Made by a program: the position numbers and the translations under genes
Notes under the pieces: generated by a model
The model's input: only the letters and a program-made list of their open reading frames with translations
The model's database searches: none
Told to the model about the DNA's origin: nothing
NCBI RefSeq assembly: GCF_026342735.1
Contig: NZ_JAPEMM010000001.1
Location: forward strand, 4,712,001-4,776,000
Length of the DNA stretch: 64,000 nt
Source of the DNA: Streptomyces sp. NBC_00193
Lineage (GTDB): Bacteria; Actinomycetota; Actinomycetes; Streptomycetales; Streptomycetaceae
Direction: 5' to 3'
In this document: positions 8,710-16,287 of the stretch, piece after piece
Position numbering within the stretch: the first letter of the stretch is position 1
How the letters are laid out: each line of letters opens with the position of its first letter

Positions 8710-10143
8710 ATGCCGGCCAAGCAAGTGCTGCCGGGGCGGCGGCCGTCCGCCGACAAGACCGCCAAGGCTGCCCAGTCCGCCAAGGGCGGCAAGGGCGCCA
8801 AACCCGGCGCTCCCAGGGCCGGCAGGGGAGTGCTGGGCCGCGGACGCCCCGCTGCGCGCCCCGGGCGGCCCGCCGGGGGCGGACCGCTGACCCGGCTGCG
8901 GCGCACGCAACGGCAGCTGCGCCGGGCCTGGGACCGGCCCCTCACGGCGTATTACCTGATCTTCGGCAGCTCGCTGCTCATCACCGTGCTCGGCCTGGTG
9001 ATGGTCTACTCGGCCTCCATGATCAAGGCGCTCCAGCTCGGCCTGGGCGACGCGTACTTCTTCAAGAAGCAGTTCCTGGCGGCCGCGATCGGCACCGCGC
9101 TGCTGCTGATCGCCTCCCGGATGCCCGTCAAACTCCACCGCGCCCTGTCCTATCCGGTGCTCACCGGCACGCTCTTCCTGATGGTCCTGGTCCAGGTGCC
9201 CGGGATAGGGGTGTCGATCAACGGCAACCAGAATTGGATCTCCCTTGGTGGTCCGTTCATGCTCCAGCCCAGTGAGTTCGGCAAACTGGCCCTCATCCTC
9301 TGGGGCGCCGACCTGCTGGCGCGCAAGGGCGACAAGGACCTGCTGAGCCAGTGGAAACACCTGCTGGTGCCGCTGGTCCCGGTCACCTTCCTGCTGCTCG
9401 GGCTCATCATGCTGGGCGGGGACATGGGCACCGCGATGATCCTCGGCGCCATCCTGTTCGGCCTGTTGTGGCTGGCCGGAGCCCCGACGCGGATGTTCGC
9501 GGCGGTCCTGGCCTTCGTGGGCGTGCTCGTCGCGCTGCTCATCAAGACCAGCCCGCACCGCATGGACCGGCTCCAGTGCATCGGAGTGACCGAACTGCCC
9601 GAGAACGGCCTGTGCTGGCAGGCCGTCCACGGAATCTACGCCCTCGCATCGGGCGGATGGTTCGGTTCCGGACTGGGTGCCAGTGTGGAAAAATGGGGGC
9701 AACTGCCAGAGGCCCACACCGACTTCATCTTCGCCATCACCGGTGAGGAACTGGGGCTGGCGGGGACGCTGTCGGTGCTCGCCCTGTTCGCGGCCCTAGG
9801 CTATGCGGGTATCCGCGTGGCCGGACGCACGGAGGACCCCTTCGTACGGTTTGCCGCGGGAGGCGTGACCACCTGGATCACGGCGCAAGCCGTGATCAAC
9901 ATCGGTGCGGTACTCGGTCTGCTGCCGATCGCCGGGGTCCCGCTCCCGCTGTTCTCCTACGGCGGGTCGGCCCTGCTGCCGACCATGTTCGCGGTCGGAC
10001 TTCTCATCGCCTTCGCGCGGGAGGAGCCGGCGGCACGGGCGGCGCTCGCGATGCGGAGGCCCAAGAACGGCCGGCCGCGGACCGGGCAGAGATGGAAGTC
10101 GATGAGACGGCGCGTCAAGAAGCGTCCGTCCGGAGAGCGGTGA
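8710..10143 (+). CDS. ftsW: FtsW, SEDS-family septal peptidoglycan polymerase
   Basis: SEDS glycosyltransferase of 477 aa that polymerises lipid II at the septum and works with FtsI. A long basic, Ala/Lys/Arg-rich cytoplasmic N-terminus (about 1-75) precedes roughly ten membrane helices starting near YYLIFGSSLLITVLGLVMVY. SEDS hallmarks seen: INGNQNWISLGGPFMLQPSE (the large loop), HTDFIFAITGEELG, and PLPLFSYGGSALLP near the C-terminus. GGAGGGG at about 8693-8699 is a good ribosome-binding site for ATG 8710. There is a 77-nt gap after murD and only 6 nt before murG. Confidence 0.95.
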   Translation: MPAKQVLPGRRPSADKTAKAAQSAKGGKGAKPGAPRAGRGVLGRGRPAARPGRPAGGGPLTRLRRTQRQLRRAWDRPLTAYYLIFGSSLLITVLGLVMVYSASMIKALQLGLGDAYFFKKQFLAAAIGTALLLIASRMPVKLHRALSYPVLTGTLFLMVLVQVPGIGVSINGNQNWISLGGPFMLQPSEFGKLALILWGADLLARKGDKDLLSQWKHLLVPLVPVTFLLLGLIMLGGDMGTAMILGAILFGLLWLAGAPTRMFAAVLAFVGVLVALLIKTSPHRMDRLQCIGVTELPENGLCWQAVHGIYALASGGWFGSGLGASVEKWGQLPEAHTDFIFAITGEELGLAGTLSVLALFAALGYAGIRVAGRTEDPFVRFAAGGVTTWITAQAVINIGAVLGLLPIAGVPLPLFSYGGSALLPTMFAVGLLIAFAREEPAARAALAMRRPKNGRPRTGQRWKSMRRRVKKRPSGER

Positions 10144-10149
10144 ATTTCG

Positions 10150-11244
10150 GTGCATGTCGTACTCGCCGGTGGGGGGACCGCCGGCCACATCGAGCCGGCG
10201 CTGGCCCTCGCGGACGCCCTGCGCAGGCAGGACCCTTCCGTGGGCATCACCGCCCTCGGCACCGAACGCGGACTCGAAACCCGCCTGGTGCCCGAGCGCG
10301 GCTACGAGCTGGGACTGATCCCGGCCGTCCCGTTGCCCCGTAGGCCCACGCCCGAGCTGATCACCGTCCCAGGACGGCTGCGCGGCACCATCAAGGCCGC
10401 GGAGGAGATCCTGATCCGCACCAAGGCCGACTGCGTCGTCGGATTCGGCGGCTACGTGGCCCTGCCCGGCTACCTCGCGGCCAAGCGCCTCGGAGTGCCG
10501 ATCATCGTCCACGAGGCCAATGCCCGGCCCGGACTGGCCAACAAGATCGGCTCCCGGTACGCGTTCGCCGTCGCGGTCTCCACCCCCGACAGCAAACTGC
10601 GCGGCGCCCGCTACGTGGGCATCCCGCTGCGCCGCTCCATCTCCACCCTCGACCGGGCACTGGTCCGCCCGGAGGCGCGCGCCGCCTTCGGCCTGGACCC
10701 CAACCTGCCGACGCTGCTGGTCTCCGGCGGCTCGCAGGGCGCCCGGCGCCTCAACGAGGTGATCGAGCAGGTCGCGCCGACCCTCCAGCGCTCCGGGGTC
10801 CAGATCCTGCACGCGGTCGGCCCGAAGAACGAACTGCCGCGTGTCGACAACATGCCCGGGATGCCGCCGTATGTGCCGGTACCGTACGTGGACCGGATGG
10901 ATCTCGCGTACGCCGCCGCCGACATGATGCTCTGCCGCGCGGGCGCGATGACCGTCGCCGAACTGTCCGCCGTCGGGCTGCCCGCCGCCTACGTCCCGCT
11001 GCCCATCGGCAACGGCGAACAGCGGCTCAACGCCCAGCCGGTGGTCAAGGCCGGCGGCGGCCTGCTCGTGGACGACGCGGAACTGACGCCCCAGTGGGTG
11101 CTCAGCCAGGTCCTCCCGGTGCTCGCCGACCCGCACCGGCTGTACGAGATGTCCCGCGCCGCCGCCGAGTTCGGCCGCCGGGACGCGGACGAGCTGCTCG
11201 TCGGCATGGTGTACGAGGCGATCGCAGCCAACAGAGCCCGCTGA
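10150..11244 (+). CDS. murG: MurG, lipid II-forming GlcNAc transferase (primary copy)
   Basis: GT28 glycosyltransferase of 364 aa, a peripheral membrane enzyme that adds GlcNAc to lipid I to give lipid II. The N-terminal glycine loop is GGGTAGHIEPALA (about 7-19), the VGFGGYVALPGYLAA and HEANARPGLANK stretches follow, and the donor-binding half has SGGSQGARRLNE and NGEQRLNA. This is the actinobacterial form; a second, differently built MurG-like protein lies at 28540-29754. GTG 10150 is 6 nt after the ftsW stop. Confidence 0.96.
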   Translation: MHVVLAGGGTAGHIEPALALADALRRQDPSVGITALGTERGLETRLVPERGYELGLIPAVPLPRRPTPELITVPGRLRGTIKAAEEILIRTKADCVVGFGGYVALPGYLAAKRLGVPIIVHEANARPGLANKIGSRYAFAVAVSTPDSKLRGARYVGIPLRRSISTLDRALVRPEARAAFGLDPNLPTLLVSGGSQGARRLNEVIEQVAPTLQRSGVQILHAVGPKNELPRVDNMPGMPPYVPVPYVDRMDLAYAAADMMLCRAGAMTVAELSAVGLPAAYVPLPIGNGEQRLNAQPVVKAGGGLLVDDAELTPQWVLSQVLPVLADPHRLYEMSRAAAEFGRRDADELLVGMVYEAIAANRAR

Positions 11245-11275
11245 CGCGGGAAGCACCGACGCAGGAGGCACAGGA

Positions 11276-12151
11276 GTGGCCGGAGCGAGCACCGCGCAGC
11301 GTGGCGGTCCGGGAGCCGCCGGGAAGGGCTCCGGCCCCCTCAAGCGGCTGGGGACCCCGAAGGCCCCCAAGTCGCCGAAGCCCCCCAAGGGATCCGGCCC
11401 CGGGGGACCCCGCGGACCGCGCCCCGGCGGGCGGCTCCCGGGAGGGCTGCGGCGGGGGCCCCTCGTGGTCGCCGGCGTGGTCCTCGCGCTGCTCCTGGCC
11501 GCCGGCTGCACCTGGGTGCTCTACGGGTCCTCCTGGCTCCGGGTCGAGAAGGTCACCGCCACCGGCACCGAGGTCCTGACCCGGGACCAGGTGCTGGCGG
11601 CGGCGGGCGTTCCGGTCGGGGCACCCCTGGTGTCCGTGGACACCGACGAGATCGAAGCCCGGCTCCGCGGCCGCCTGCCCCGTATCGATTCGGTCGATGT
11701 GGTGCGGGCCTGGCCGCACGGAATCGGGTTGAAGGTGACGGAACGCAAGCCCGTTCTGCTCATCAAGAAGGACGCGCAGTTCGTGGAAGTGGACGCTTCC
11801 GGTGTGCGATTCGACACGGTCGGACAAGCACCGGCGGGCGTTCCGCTCCTCGAACTGAGCTCCCAGCAGTCTCCGAGCGGCCGCCGTTTCGACGAGGAAC
11901 GGCTGCTGCGCGAGGCCGTCCAGATCGCCGGAGTCCTCCCGGAATCCGTCCGCAAGGAGACCGTGCAGGTCAAGGTCCGGTCCTACGACTCGGTGGTGCT
12001 GGAGTTGACCGGCGGCCGGTCGGTGGTCTGGGGGAGCGGCGAACAGGGCGAGGCGAAGGGCCGTGCACTGACGGCGCTCCTGAAGGCCTCGCCCAAGGCT
12101 GACCGATTCGACGTGAGCGTCCCCACCGCCCCGGCGGTGTCCGGTAGTTGA
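11276..12151 (+). CDS. ftsQ: FtsQ/DivIB cell-division protein
   Basis: Bitopic division protein of 291 aa. The cytoplasmic N-terminus (1-60) is rich in Gly, Pro, Lys and Arg; the membrane segment is at about 65-82 (VVAGVVLALLLAAGCTWVLY). A POTRA domain begins at LRVEKVTATG and includes RLPRIDSVDVVRAWPHG, followed by the beta domain. The family holds FtsL and DivIC in the divisome. A GGAGG sequence lies 9-13 nt before GTG 11276. This is the last gene before the regulated ftsZ promoter region. Confidence 0.93.
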   Translation: MAGASTAQRGGPGAAGKGSGPLKRLGTPKAPKSPKPPKGSGPGGPRGPRPGGRLPGGLRRGPLVVAGVVLALLLAAGCTWVLYGSSWLRVEKVTATGTEVLTRDQVLAAAGVPVGAPLVSVDTDEIEARLRGRLPRIDSVDVVRAWPHGIGLKVTERKPVLLIKKDAQFVEVDASGVRFDTVGQAPAGVPLLELSSQQSPSGRRFDEERLLREAVQIAGVLPESVRKETVQVKVRSYDSVVLELTGGRSVVWGSGEQGEAKGRALTALLKASPKADRFDVSVPTAPAVSGS

Positions 12152-12179
12152 CGTCTGGTCGAACAGCGTCGCACCCTGG

Positions 12180-12210
12180 TTGGCCACCGATACGGGTGAT
12201 CACATAGGGT
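12180..12210 (+). promoter_or_regulatory. Candidate ftsZ promoter, upstream
   Basis: TTGGCC at 12180-12185 and TAGGGT at 12205-12210 are separated by 19 nt. TAGGGT fits the TANNNT -10 consensus used by the principal streptomycete sigma factor. It would start transcription near 12217, about 215 nt before ftsZ. Multiple promoters in the ftsQ-ftsZ gap are established for S. coelicolor; assignment here is by inspection only. Confidence 0.45.
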
Positions 12211-12232
12211 GAAAAGAAAAACGGGAGGTTCG

Positions 12233-12251
12233 GCGTGTTCGTTGAACACGC
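12233..12251. repeat. Perfect 8-bp inverted repeat over the -35 of the downstream ftsZ promoter
   Basis: GCGTGTTC (12233-12240) and GAACACGC (12244-12251) form a perfect inverted repeat with a 3-nt centre. The right arm includes most of the TTGAAC -35 box at 12242-12247. It could be an operator or, in transcripts from the upstream promoter, a hairpin. Confidence 0.6.
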
Positions 12252-12271
12252 GCTACTTGTCGACTTAGTGT
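12242..12271 (+). promoter_or_regulatory. Candidate ftsZ promoter, downstream (probable sporulation-linked promoter)
   Basis: TTGAAC (12242-12247) and TAGTGT (12266-12271) with an 18-nt spacer make the best promoter match in the gap, with a start near 12278. The -10 box overlaps GTGTC (12268-12272), the reverse complement of the WhiA core GACAC, and the -35 overlaps an inverted repeat. This arrangement suggests direct developmental control. Confidence 0.55.
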
Positions 12272-12301
12272 CCTGTTCGGAAGAGTCCAAGGAACAGACA
12301 C
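12268..12301. promoter_or_regulatory. Opposed GACAC motifs (candidate WhiA sites) in an imperfect inverted repeat
   Basis: GTGTC at 12268-12272 and GACAC at 12297-12301 face each other. They belong to a wider imperfect inverted repeat: CTGTTC (12273-12278) pairs with GAACAG (12292-12297), and GTGT with ACAC around a one-base bulge. GACAC is the known core recognised by WhiA, and ftsZ is a known WhiA/WhiB target in Streptomyces. Binding here is inferred. Confidence 0.5.
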
Positions 12302-12307
12302 ACTCAT

Positions 12308-12326
12308 AACCCTAAACTTCAGGGTT
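12308..12326. repeat. AACCCT/AGGGTT inverted repeat in the ftsZ leader
   Basis: AACCCT (12308-12313) and AGGGTT (12321-12326) form a 6-bp stem with a 7-nt loop. A second AGGGTT follows immediately (12327-12332), so either copy can pair with the left arm. It lies about 100 nt before the ftsZ start, inside the predicted 5' untranslated region. Confidence 0.45.
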
Positions 12327-12431
12327 AGGGTTCGGGTCGGCGTGTACGGACCGTCCCAATTTCGGCATCAGTCGTCGCACCGCAGGCCCGCGAGGCGAAC
12401 GACACGTAACTCGAGGCGAGAGGCCTTCGAC

Positions 12432-13631
12432 GTGGCAGCACCGCAGAACTACCTCGCAGTCATCAAGGTCATCGGTGTCGGCGGCGGTGGTGTCAATGCC
12501 ATCAACCGAATGATCGAGGTCGGTCTCAAGGGCGTCGAGTTCATCGCCATCAACACAGACGCCCAGGCGCTGTTGATGAGCGACGCCGACGTCAAGCTCG
12601 ACGTCGGCCGGGAACTCACCCGGGGTCTCGGCGCCGGCGCCAACCCCGATGTCGGCCGCAAGGCGGCAGAGGACCACCGCGAGGAGATCGAGGAGGTCCT
12701 CAAGGGGGCCGACATGGTCTTCGTCACCGCCGGCGAAGGCGGCGGCACCGGAACGGGCGGCGCACCCGTCGTCGCCAACATCGCGCGCTCGCTGGGCGCC
12801 CTGACGATCGGTGTGGTCACCCGGCCGTTCACCTTCGAGGGCCGGCGCCGCGCGAACCAGGCCGAGGACGGCATCGCCCAGCTCCGCGAGCAGGTCGACA
12901 CCCTCATCGTCATCCCCAACGACCGCCTGCTGTCCATCTCGGACCGCCAGGTCAGCGTCCTCGACGCCTTCAAGTCGGCGGACCAGGTCCTGCTGTCCGG
13001 CGTCCAGGGCATCACCGACCTCATCACCACTCCGGGTCTGATCAACCTCGACTTCGCGGACGTCAAGTCCGTGATGTCCGAGGCGGGCTCGGCCCTGATG
13101 GGCATCGGCTCGGCCCGCGGCGACGACCGCGCGGTGGCCGCGGCCGAGATGGCGATCTCCTCGCCGCTGCTGGAAGCGTCCATCGACGGTGCCCGCGGCG
13201 TGCTGCTCTCCATCTCCGGTGGCTCGGACCTCGGTCTCTTCGAGATCAACGAGGCCGCGCAGCTGGTGAGCGAGGCCGCGCACCCCGAGGCGAACATCAT
13301 CTTCGGAGCCGTCATCGACGACGCGCTCGGCGACGAGGTACGGGTCACCGTCATCGCGGCCGGGTTCGACGGCGGACAGCCCCCGGCCCGCCGCGACAAC
13401 GTCATCGGCGCGGCGTCCACCAAGCGCGAGGAGCCGGCCCCGGCTCCGGTCCGTGCCGCCGAGCCGGCCCGCCCGGCCTTCGGCGGACTCGGCTCGGTCA
13501 CCCCGCGCGAGGAGCCGGTCCGCAGCGAGCCGGTCCCGGTCGCCGAGGCTCCGGCCCCGCAGGTCCCGACGGCCCGGCCGTACCAGGACAGCCCGGCCGA
13601 GGAACTGGACGTTCCGGACTTCTTGAAGTGA
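12432..13631 (+). CDS. ftsZ: FtsZ, tubulin-like division GTPase
   Basis: 399-aa GTPase that forms the Z-ring and, in Streptomyces, sporulation Z-ladders. The GTP-binding region starts with GVGGGGVNAINRM; the tubulin signature GGGTGTG is at about 103-109; and the synergy-loop residues are in NLDFADVKSVM. A variable Pro/Glu/Ala linker follows from about 320. The C-terminal peptide ends DVPDFLK, the conserved docking tail bound by SepF. GTG 12432 is preceded by GAGGCGAGAGG; the frame is open upstream but without a better start. The stop overlaps pgeF by 4 nt. Confidence 0.98.
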   Translation: MAAPQNYLAVIKVIGVGGGGVNAINRMIEVGLKGVEFIAINTDAQALLMSDADVKLDVGRELTRGLGAGANPDVGRKAAEDHREEIEEVLKGADMVFVTAGEGGGTGTGGAPVVANIARSLGALTIGVVTRPFTFEGRRRANQAEDGIAQLREQVDTLIVIPNDRLLSISDRQVSVLDAFKSADQVLLSGVQGITDLITTPGLINLDFADVKSVMSEAGSALMGIGSARGDDRAVAAAEMAISSPLLEASIDGARGVLLSISGGSDLGLFEINEAAQLVSEAAHPEANIIFGAVIDDALGDEVRVTVIAAGFDGGQPPARRDNVIGAASTKREEPAPAPVRAAEPARPAFGGLGSVTPREEPVRSEPVPVAEAPAPQVPTARPYQDSPAEELDVPDFLK

Positions 13632-14362
13632 CCCTGGAGCAGTACAGCGAGAGCGGCGCCCACTTCGCCTTCACCGACCGGTGGGGCGGGGTGAGCGCCG
13701 TTCCGTACGAGGAGCTCAATCTCGGCGGCGCGGTCGGAGACGACCCGGCCGCCGTTCGTGCGAACCGGGCCGCCGCGGCGAAGGCGCTGGGCATCGCGCC
13801 GGACCGGGTGGTCTGGATGAACCAGGTGCACGGCCGGGACGTGGCGGTGGTCGACGGCCCGTGGGGCCCGGACCGGGAGGAGATCCCGGCAGTGGACGCG
13901 GTGGTGACCGCCCGTCGGGGGCTCGCCCTCGCGGTCCTCACCGCCGACTGCACGCCCGTCCTGCTGGCCGACCCCGTCGCCGGCATCGCCGGAGCCGCCC
14001 ATGCCGGACGGCCCGGGCTGGTCGCCGGGGTCGTGACCGCCGCCGTCGAGGCGATGGTCGCGCTCGGAGCGGACCCCGCACGCATGGTGGCCCGTACCGG
14101 GCCGGCGGTGTGCGGACGGTGTTACGAGGTTCCCGCCGAGATGCGGGCGGCGGTCGCCGAGGTGGTGCCGGCCGCGTACGCGGAGACGAGCTGGGGAACA
14201 CCGGCCGTCGACGTGGTGGCCGGAGTGCACGCCCAGCTCGCTGAGGCGGGGGTGGCCGACATCGGCCGGTCCCCGGTCTGCACACTGGAGTCGCGGGACC
14301 ACTTCTCGTACCGCCGTGACCGGATGACCGGGCGGCTTGCCGGATATGTCTGGTTGGACTGA
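13628..14362 (+). CDS. pgeF: PgeF/YfiH-type peptidoglycan editing factor (multicopper polyphenol oxidase fold)
   Basis: 244-aa member of the YfiH/DUF152 family. In E. coli the homologue removes incorrectly incorporated L-Ser from UDP-MurNAc precursors; other homologues act as copper-dependent polyphenol oxidases or purine enzymes. Metal-ligand and active-site motifs are visible: NQVHGRDV, TADCTPVLLAD, AAHAGRPGL and CGRCYEVP. The GTG start overlaps the ftsZ stop (GTGA), and the gene lies between ftsZ and yggS as in most actinobacteria. The editing role is family knowledge and has not been shown for this protein. Confidence 0.85.
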   Translation: MTLEQYSESGAHFAFTDRWGGVSAVPYEELNLGGAVGDDPAAVRANRAAAAKALGIAPDRVVWMNQVHGRDVAVVDGPWGPDREEIPAVDAVVTARRGLALAVLTADCTPVLLADPVAGIAGAAHAGRPGLVAGVVTAAVEAMVALGADPARMVARTGPAVCGRCYEVPAEMRAAVAEVVPAAYAETSWGTPAVDVVAGVHAQLAEAGVADIGRSPVCTLESRDHFSYRRDRMTGRLAGYVWLD

Positions 14363-14365
14363 AGA

Positions 14366-15085
14366 ATGACGGATCGTAAGTCCGAGCTCGCCGCGAACCT
14401 CGCGCAGGTGGAGGAGCGGATCGGGGCCGCCTGCGCGGCCGCCGGGCGCAAGCGGGAAGAGGTGACCCTGATCGTGGTCACCAAGACCTACCCGGCGAGC
14501 GACGTACGACTGCTGGCGGACCTGGGGGTCCGTCACGTGGCGGAAAACCGGGACCAGGACGCGGCCCCCAAGGCCGCGGCCTGTGCGGATCTGCCCCTCA
14601 CCTGGCACTTCGTCGGCCAGTTGCAGACGAACAAAGTCCGTTCGGTGGCGGGATACGCGCACCTCGTGCAGTCCGTCGACCGCCCCAAGCTCGTCACGGC
14701 CCTCTCGGCGGCCGCGGAGGGCGCCGGACGGGAACTGGGCTGCCTGGTGCAGATCGCCCTCGACGCCGAGTCGGGCGAACGGGGGGCCCGCGGCGGCGCG
14801 GCGCCCGAGCAGCTCGCCGAGTTGGCGGACCTCGTGGCCGCGGCTCCCGGACTGCGCATCGACGGGCTCATGACGGTCGCTCCGCTGGCCGGGCGCTACG
14901 CGGGACGCGAACAGGCGGCCTTCGAGCGGCTGGTGGAATTGTCATCCCGCCTGCGCGCGGACCATCCGGCTGCCACGATGGTGTCGGCCGGGATGAGCGC
15001 AGACCTGGAACAGGCCGTTGCGGCCGGTGCGACACATGTACGCGTCGGCACTGCGGTACTCGGCGCGAGACCCCGGCTCGGGTAA
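14366..15085 (+). CDS. YggS/PLPBP-family pyridoxal phosphate homeostasis protein
   Basis: 239-aa single-domain PLP-binding TIM-barrel protein. The PLP lysine lies in LIVVTKTYPASDV near residue 34, and WHFVGQLQTNK, HLVQSVDR and LMTVAPL are recognisable family stretches. Normally 'S.GMS.D', the phosphate-binding motif appears as VSAGMSADLEQAV near the C-terminus. Homologues buffer free PLP and affect amino-acid metabolism. It starts 3 nt after pgeF and is followed by a 151-nt gap containing the sepF control region. Confidence 0.9.
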   Translation: MTDRKSELAANLAQVEERIGAACAAAGRKREEVTLIVVTKTYPASDVRLLADLGVRHVAENRDQDAAPKAAACADLPLTWHFVGQLQTNKVRSVAGYAHLVQSVDRPKLVTALSAAAEGAGRELGCLVQIALDAESGERGARGGAAPEQLAELADLVAAAPGLRIDGLMTVAPLAGRYAGREQAAFERLVELSSRLRADHPAATMVSAGMSADLEQAVAAGATHVRVGTAVLGARPRLG

Positions 15086-15171
15086 CGTCGCGAAGAAAGT
15101 CGGACCACAGCAGAAAATATGGTCATTTCCGCTGATGAGCGGACAGGCCACGTGGATCGCGGGCAGTTGGT

Positions 15172-15204
15172 GACATTCGTGACACGGCGAGACACCTGCG
15201 ACAG
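15172..15204 (+). promoter_or_regulatory. Four phased GACA motifs upstream of sepF
   Basis: GACAT (15172), GACAC (15181), GACAC (15191) and GACAG (15200) repeat on the same strand every 9-10 bp, close to one helical turn, ending about 33 nt before the sepF ATG. Two are exact WhiA cores. TATGGT at 15118-15123 is a possible -10 box upstream of the array, which would place the repeats in the transcribed leader. Confidence 0.5.
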
Positions 15205-15236
15205 GGCGATCCACCACAGAGCGGAGGACTCAGAGA

Positions 15237-15848
15237 ATGGCCGGCGCGATGCGCAAGATGGCGGTCTACCTCGGCCTCGTGGAGGACGACCGGTACGACA
15301 ACCCGGGGTACGACCCCGACGACGAGTTCGAACCCGAGCCGGAGCCGGAGCGGGAACGCCGGCGACAGCAACCTGTCTCGCACCAAACGCCCGTATCGGA
15401 CGAACCGGTACGAGTTGCCCAGCCCCCGGCGCCAAGAGAACCCCTCCCAATGCCGGTTGAAAACGGACGTCCTGCGCGAATCGCCCCCGTGGCGTCCATC
15501 ACACCCGAACGCTCGAATCTGGAGAAGAACGCCCCCGTGATCATGCCCAAGGTCGTCTCCGAGCGGGAGCCGTACCGCATCACGACGCTGCACCCCCGGA
15601 CCTACAACGAGGCCCGTACCATCGGGGAACACTTCCGTGAGGGCACTCCGGTGATCATGAATCTCACGGAGATGGACGACACGGACGCGAAGCGTCTGGT
15701 CGACTTCGCCGCCGGTCTCGTCTTCGGTCTGCACGGCAGCATTGAACGCGTGACACAGAAGGTGTTCCTGCTGTCTCCTGCTAACGTCGATGTCACGGCG
15801 GAGGACAAGGCCCGCATCGCGGAGGGCGGGTTCTTCAACCAAAGCTAG
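15237..15848 (+). CDS. sepF: SepF, FtsZ membrane tether
   Basis: 203-aa division protein. The N-terminus MAGAMRKMAVYLGLVEDD is the amphipathic membrane-binding helix; an acidic and Arg/Gln-rich linker (about 20-95) follows; the C-terminal SepF domain begins near ITTLHPRTYNEARTIGE and contains RLVDFAAGLVFGLHGSIERV. SepF anchors FtsZ through the conserved FtsZ C-terminal peptide, here encoded 1.6 kb upstream. GGAGGA ends 8 nt before the ATG. A gap of 60 nt separates it from yggT. Confidence 0.95.
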   Translation: MAGAMRKMAVYLGLVEDDRYDNPGYDPDDEFEPEPEPERERRRQQPVSHQTPVSDEPVRVAQPPAPREPLPMPVENGRPARIAPVASITPERSNLEKNAPVIMPKVVSEREPYRITTLHPRTYNEARTIGEHFREGTPVIMNLTEMDDTDAKRLVDFAAGLVFGLHGSIERVTQKVFLLSPANVDVTAEDKARIAEGGFFNQS

Positions 15849-15908
15849 ACCGATCCGTCAGATACGGGACCGGGTACAGGGCGGAAGCAGGGGAGAGGGA
15901 AGCGCGGG

Positions 15909-16205
15909 ATGGGCGTAGCACTGCAAGTGGTTTACATCGCGCTGATGTGCTTCCTCATCGTGCTGATCTTCCGACTGGTCATGGACTACGTGTTCCAGTT
16001 CGCACGTTCATGGACACCCGGCAAGGCGATGGTGGTCGTTCTGGAGGCCACCTACACTGTCACCGATCCACCGCTCAAGCTCCTTCGGCGGCTCATCCCG
16101 CCGTTGCGTCTCGGGGGCGTGGCACTCGACCTGTCCTTCTTCGTTCTGATGATCATCGTTTACATCCTCATCAGTTTCGTGAGCACCGCTGCGAGAAGCG
16201 TGTGA
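15909..16205 (+). CDS. YggT-family small membrane protein
   Basis: 98-aa protein with two hydrophobic segments (about 5-25 and 72-93) joined by a basic, amphipathic loop that contains the YggT signature TDPPLKLLRRLIPPLRLGG. The biochemical role is not known; genes of this family lie between sepF and divIVA in most actinobacteria, which suggests a role in division or envelope assembly. A GGGGAGAGGGA sequence upstream of ATG 15909 supports the start. Confidence 0.88.
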   Translation: MGVALQVVYIALMCFLIVLIFRLVMDYVFQFARSWTPGKAMVVVLEATYTVTDPPLKLLRRLIPPLRLGGVALDLSFFVLMIIVYILISFVSTAARSV

Positions 16206-16287
16206 ACGATGAGCTTCCCCGCAGGCGCGGGGACAGTCCCGATACGGTCCTGCCGACTGCCGACGACTACGTAGAGGTGAAGAAGAC

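Noticed and set aside
12308..12332. AGGGTTAGGGTT resembling a telomeric repeat
   Set aside because: Only two units, in an ordinary leader region far from any replicon end; better explained as part of a small inverted repeat.
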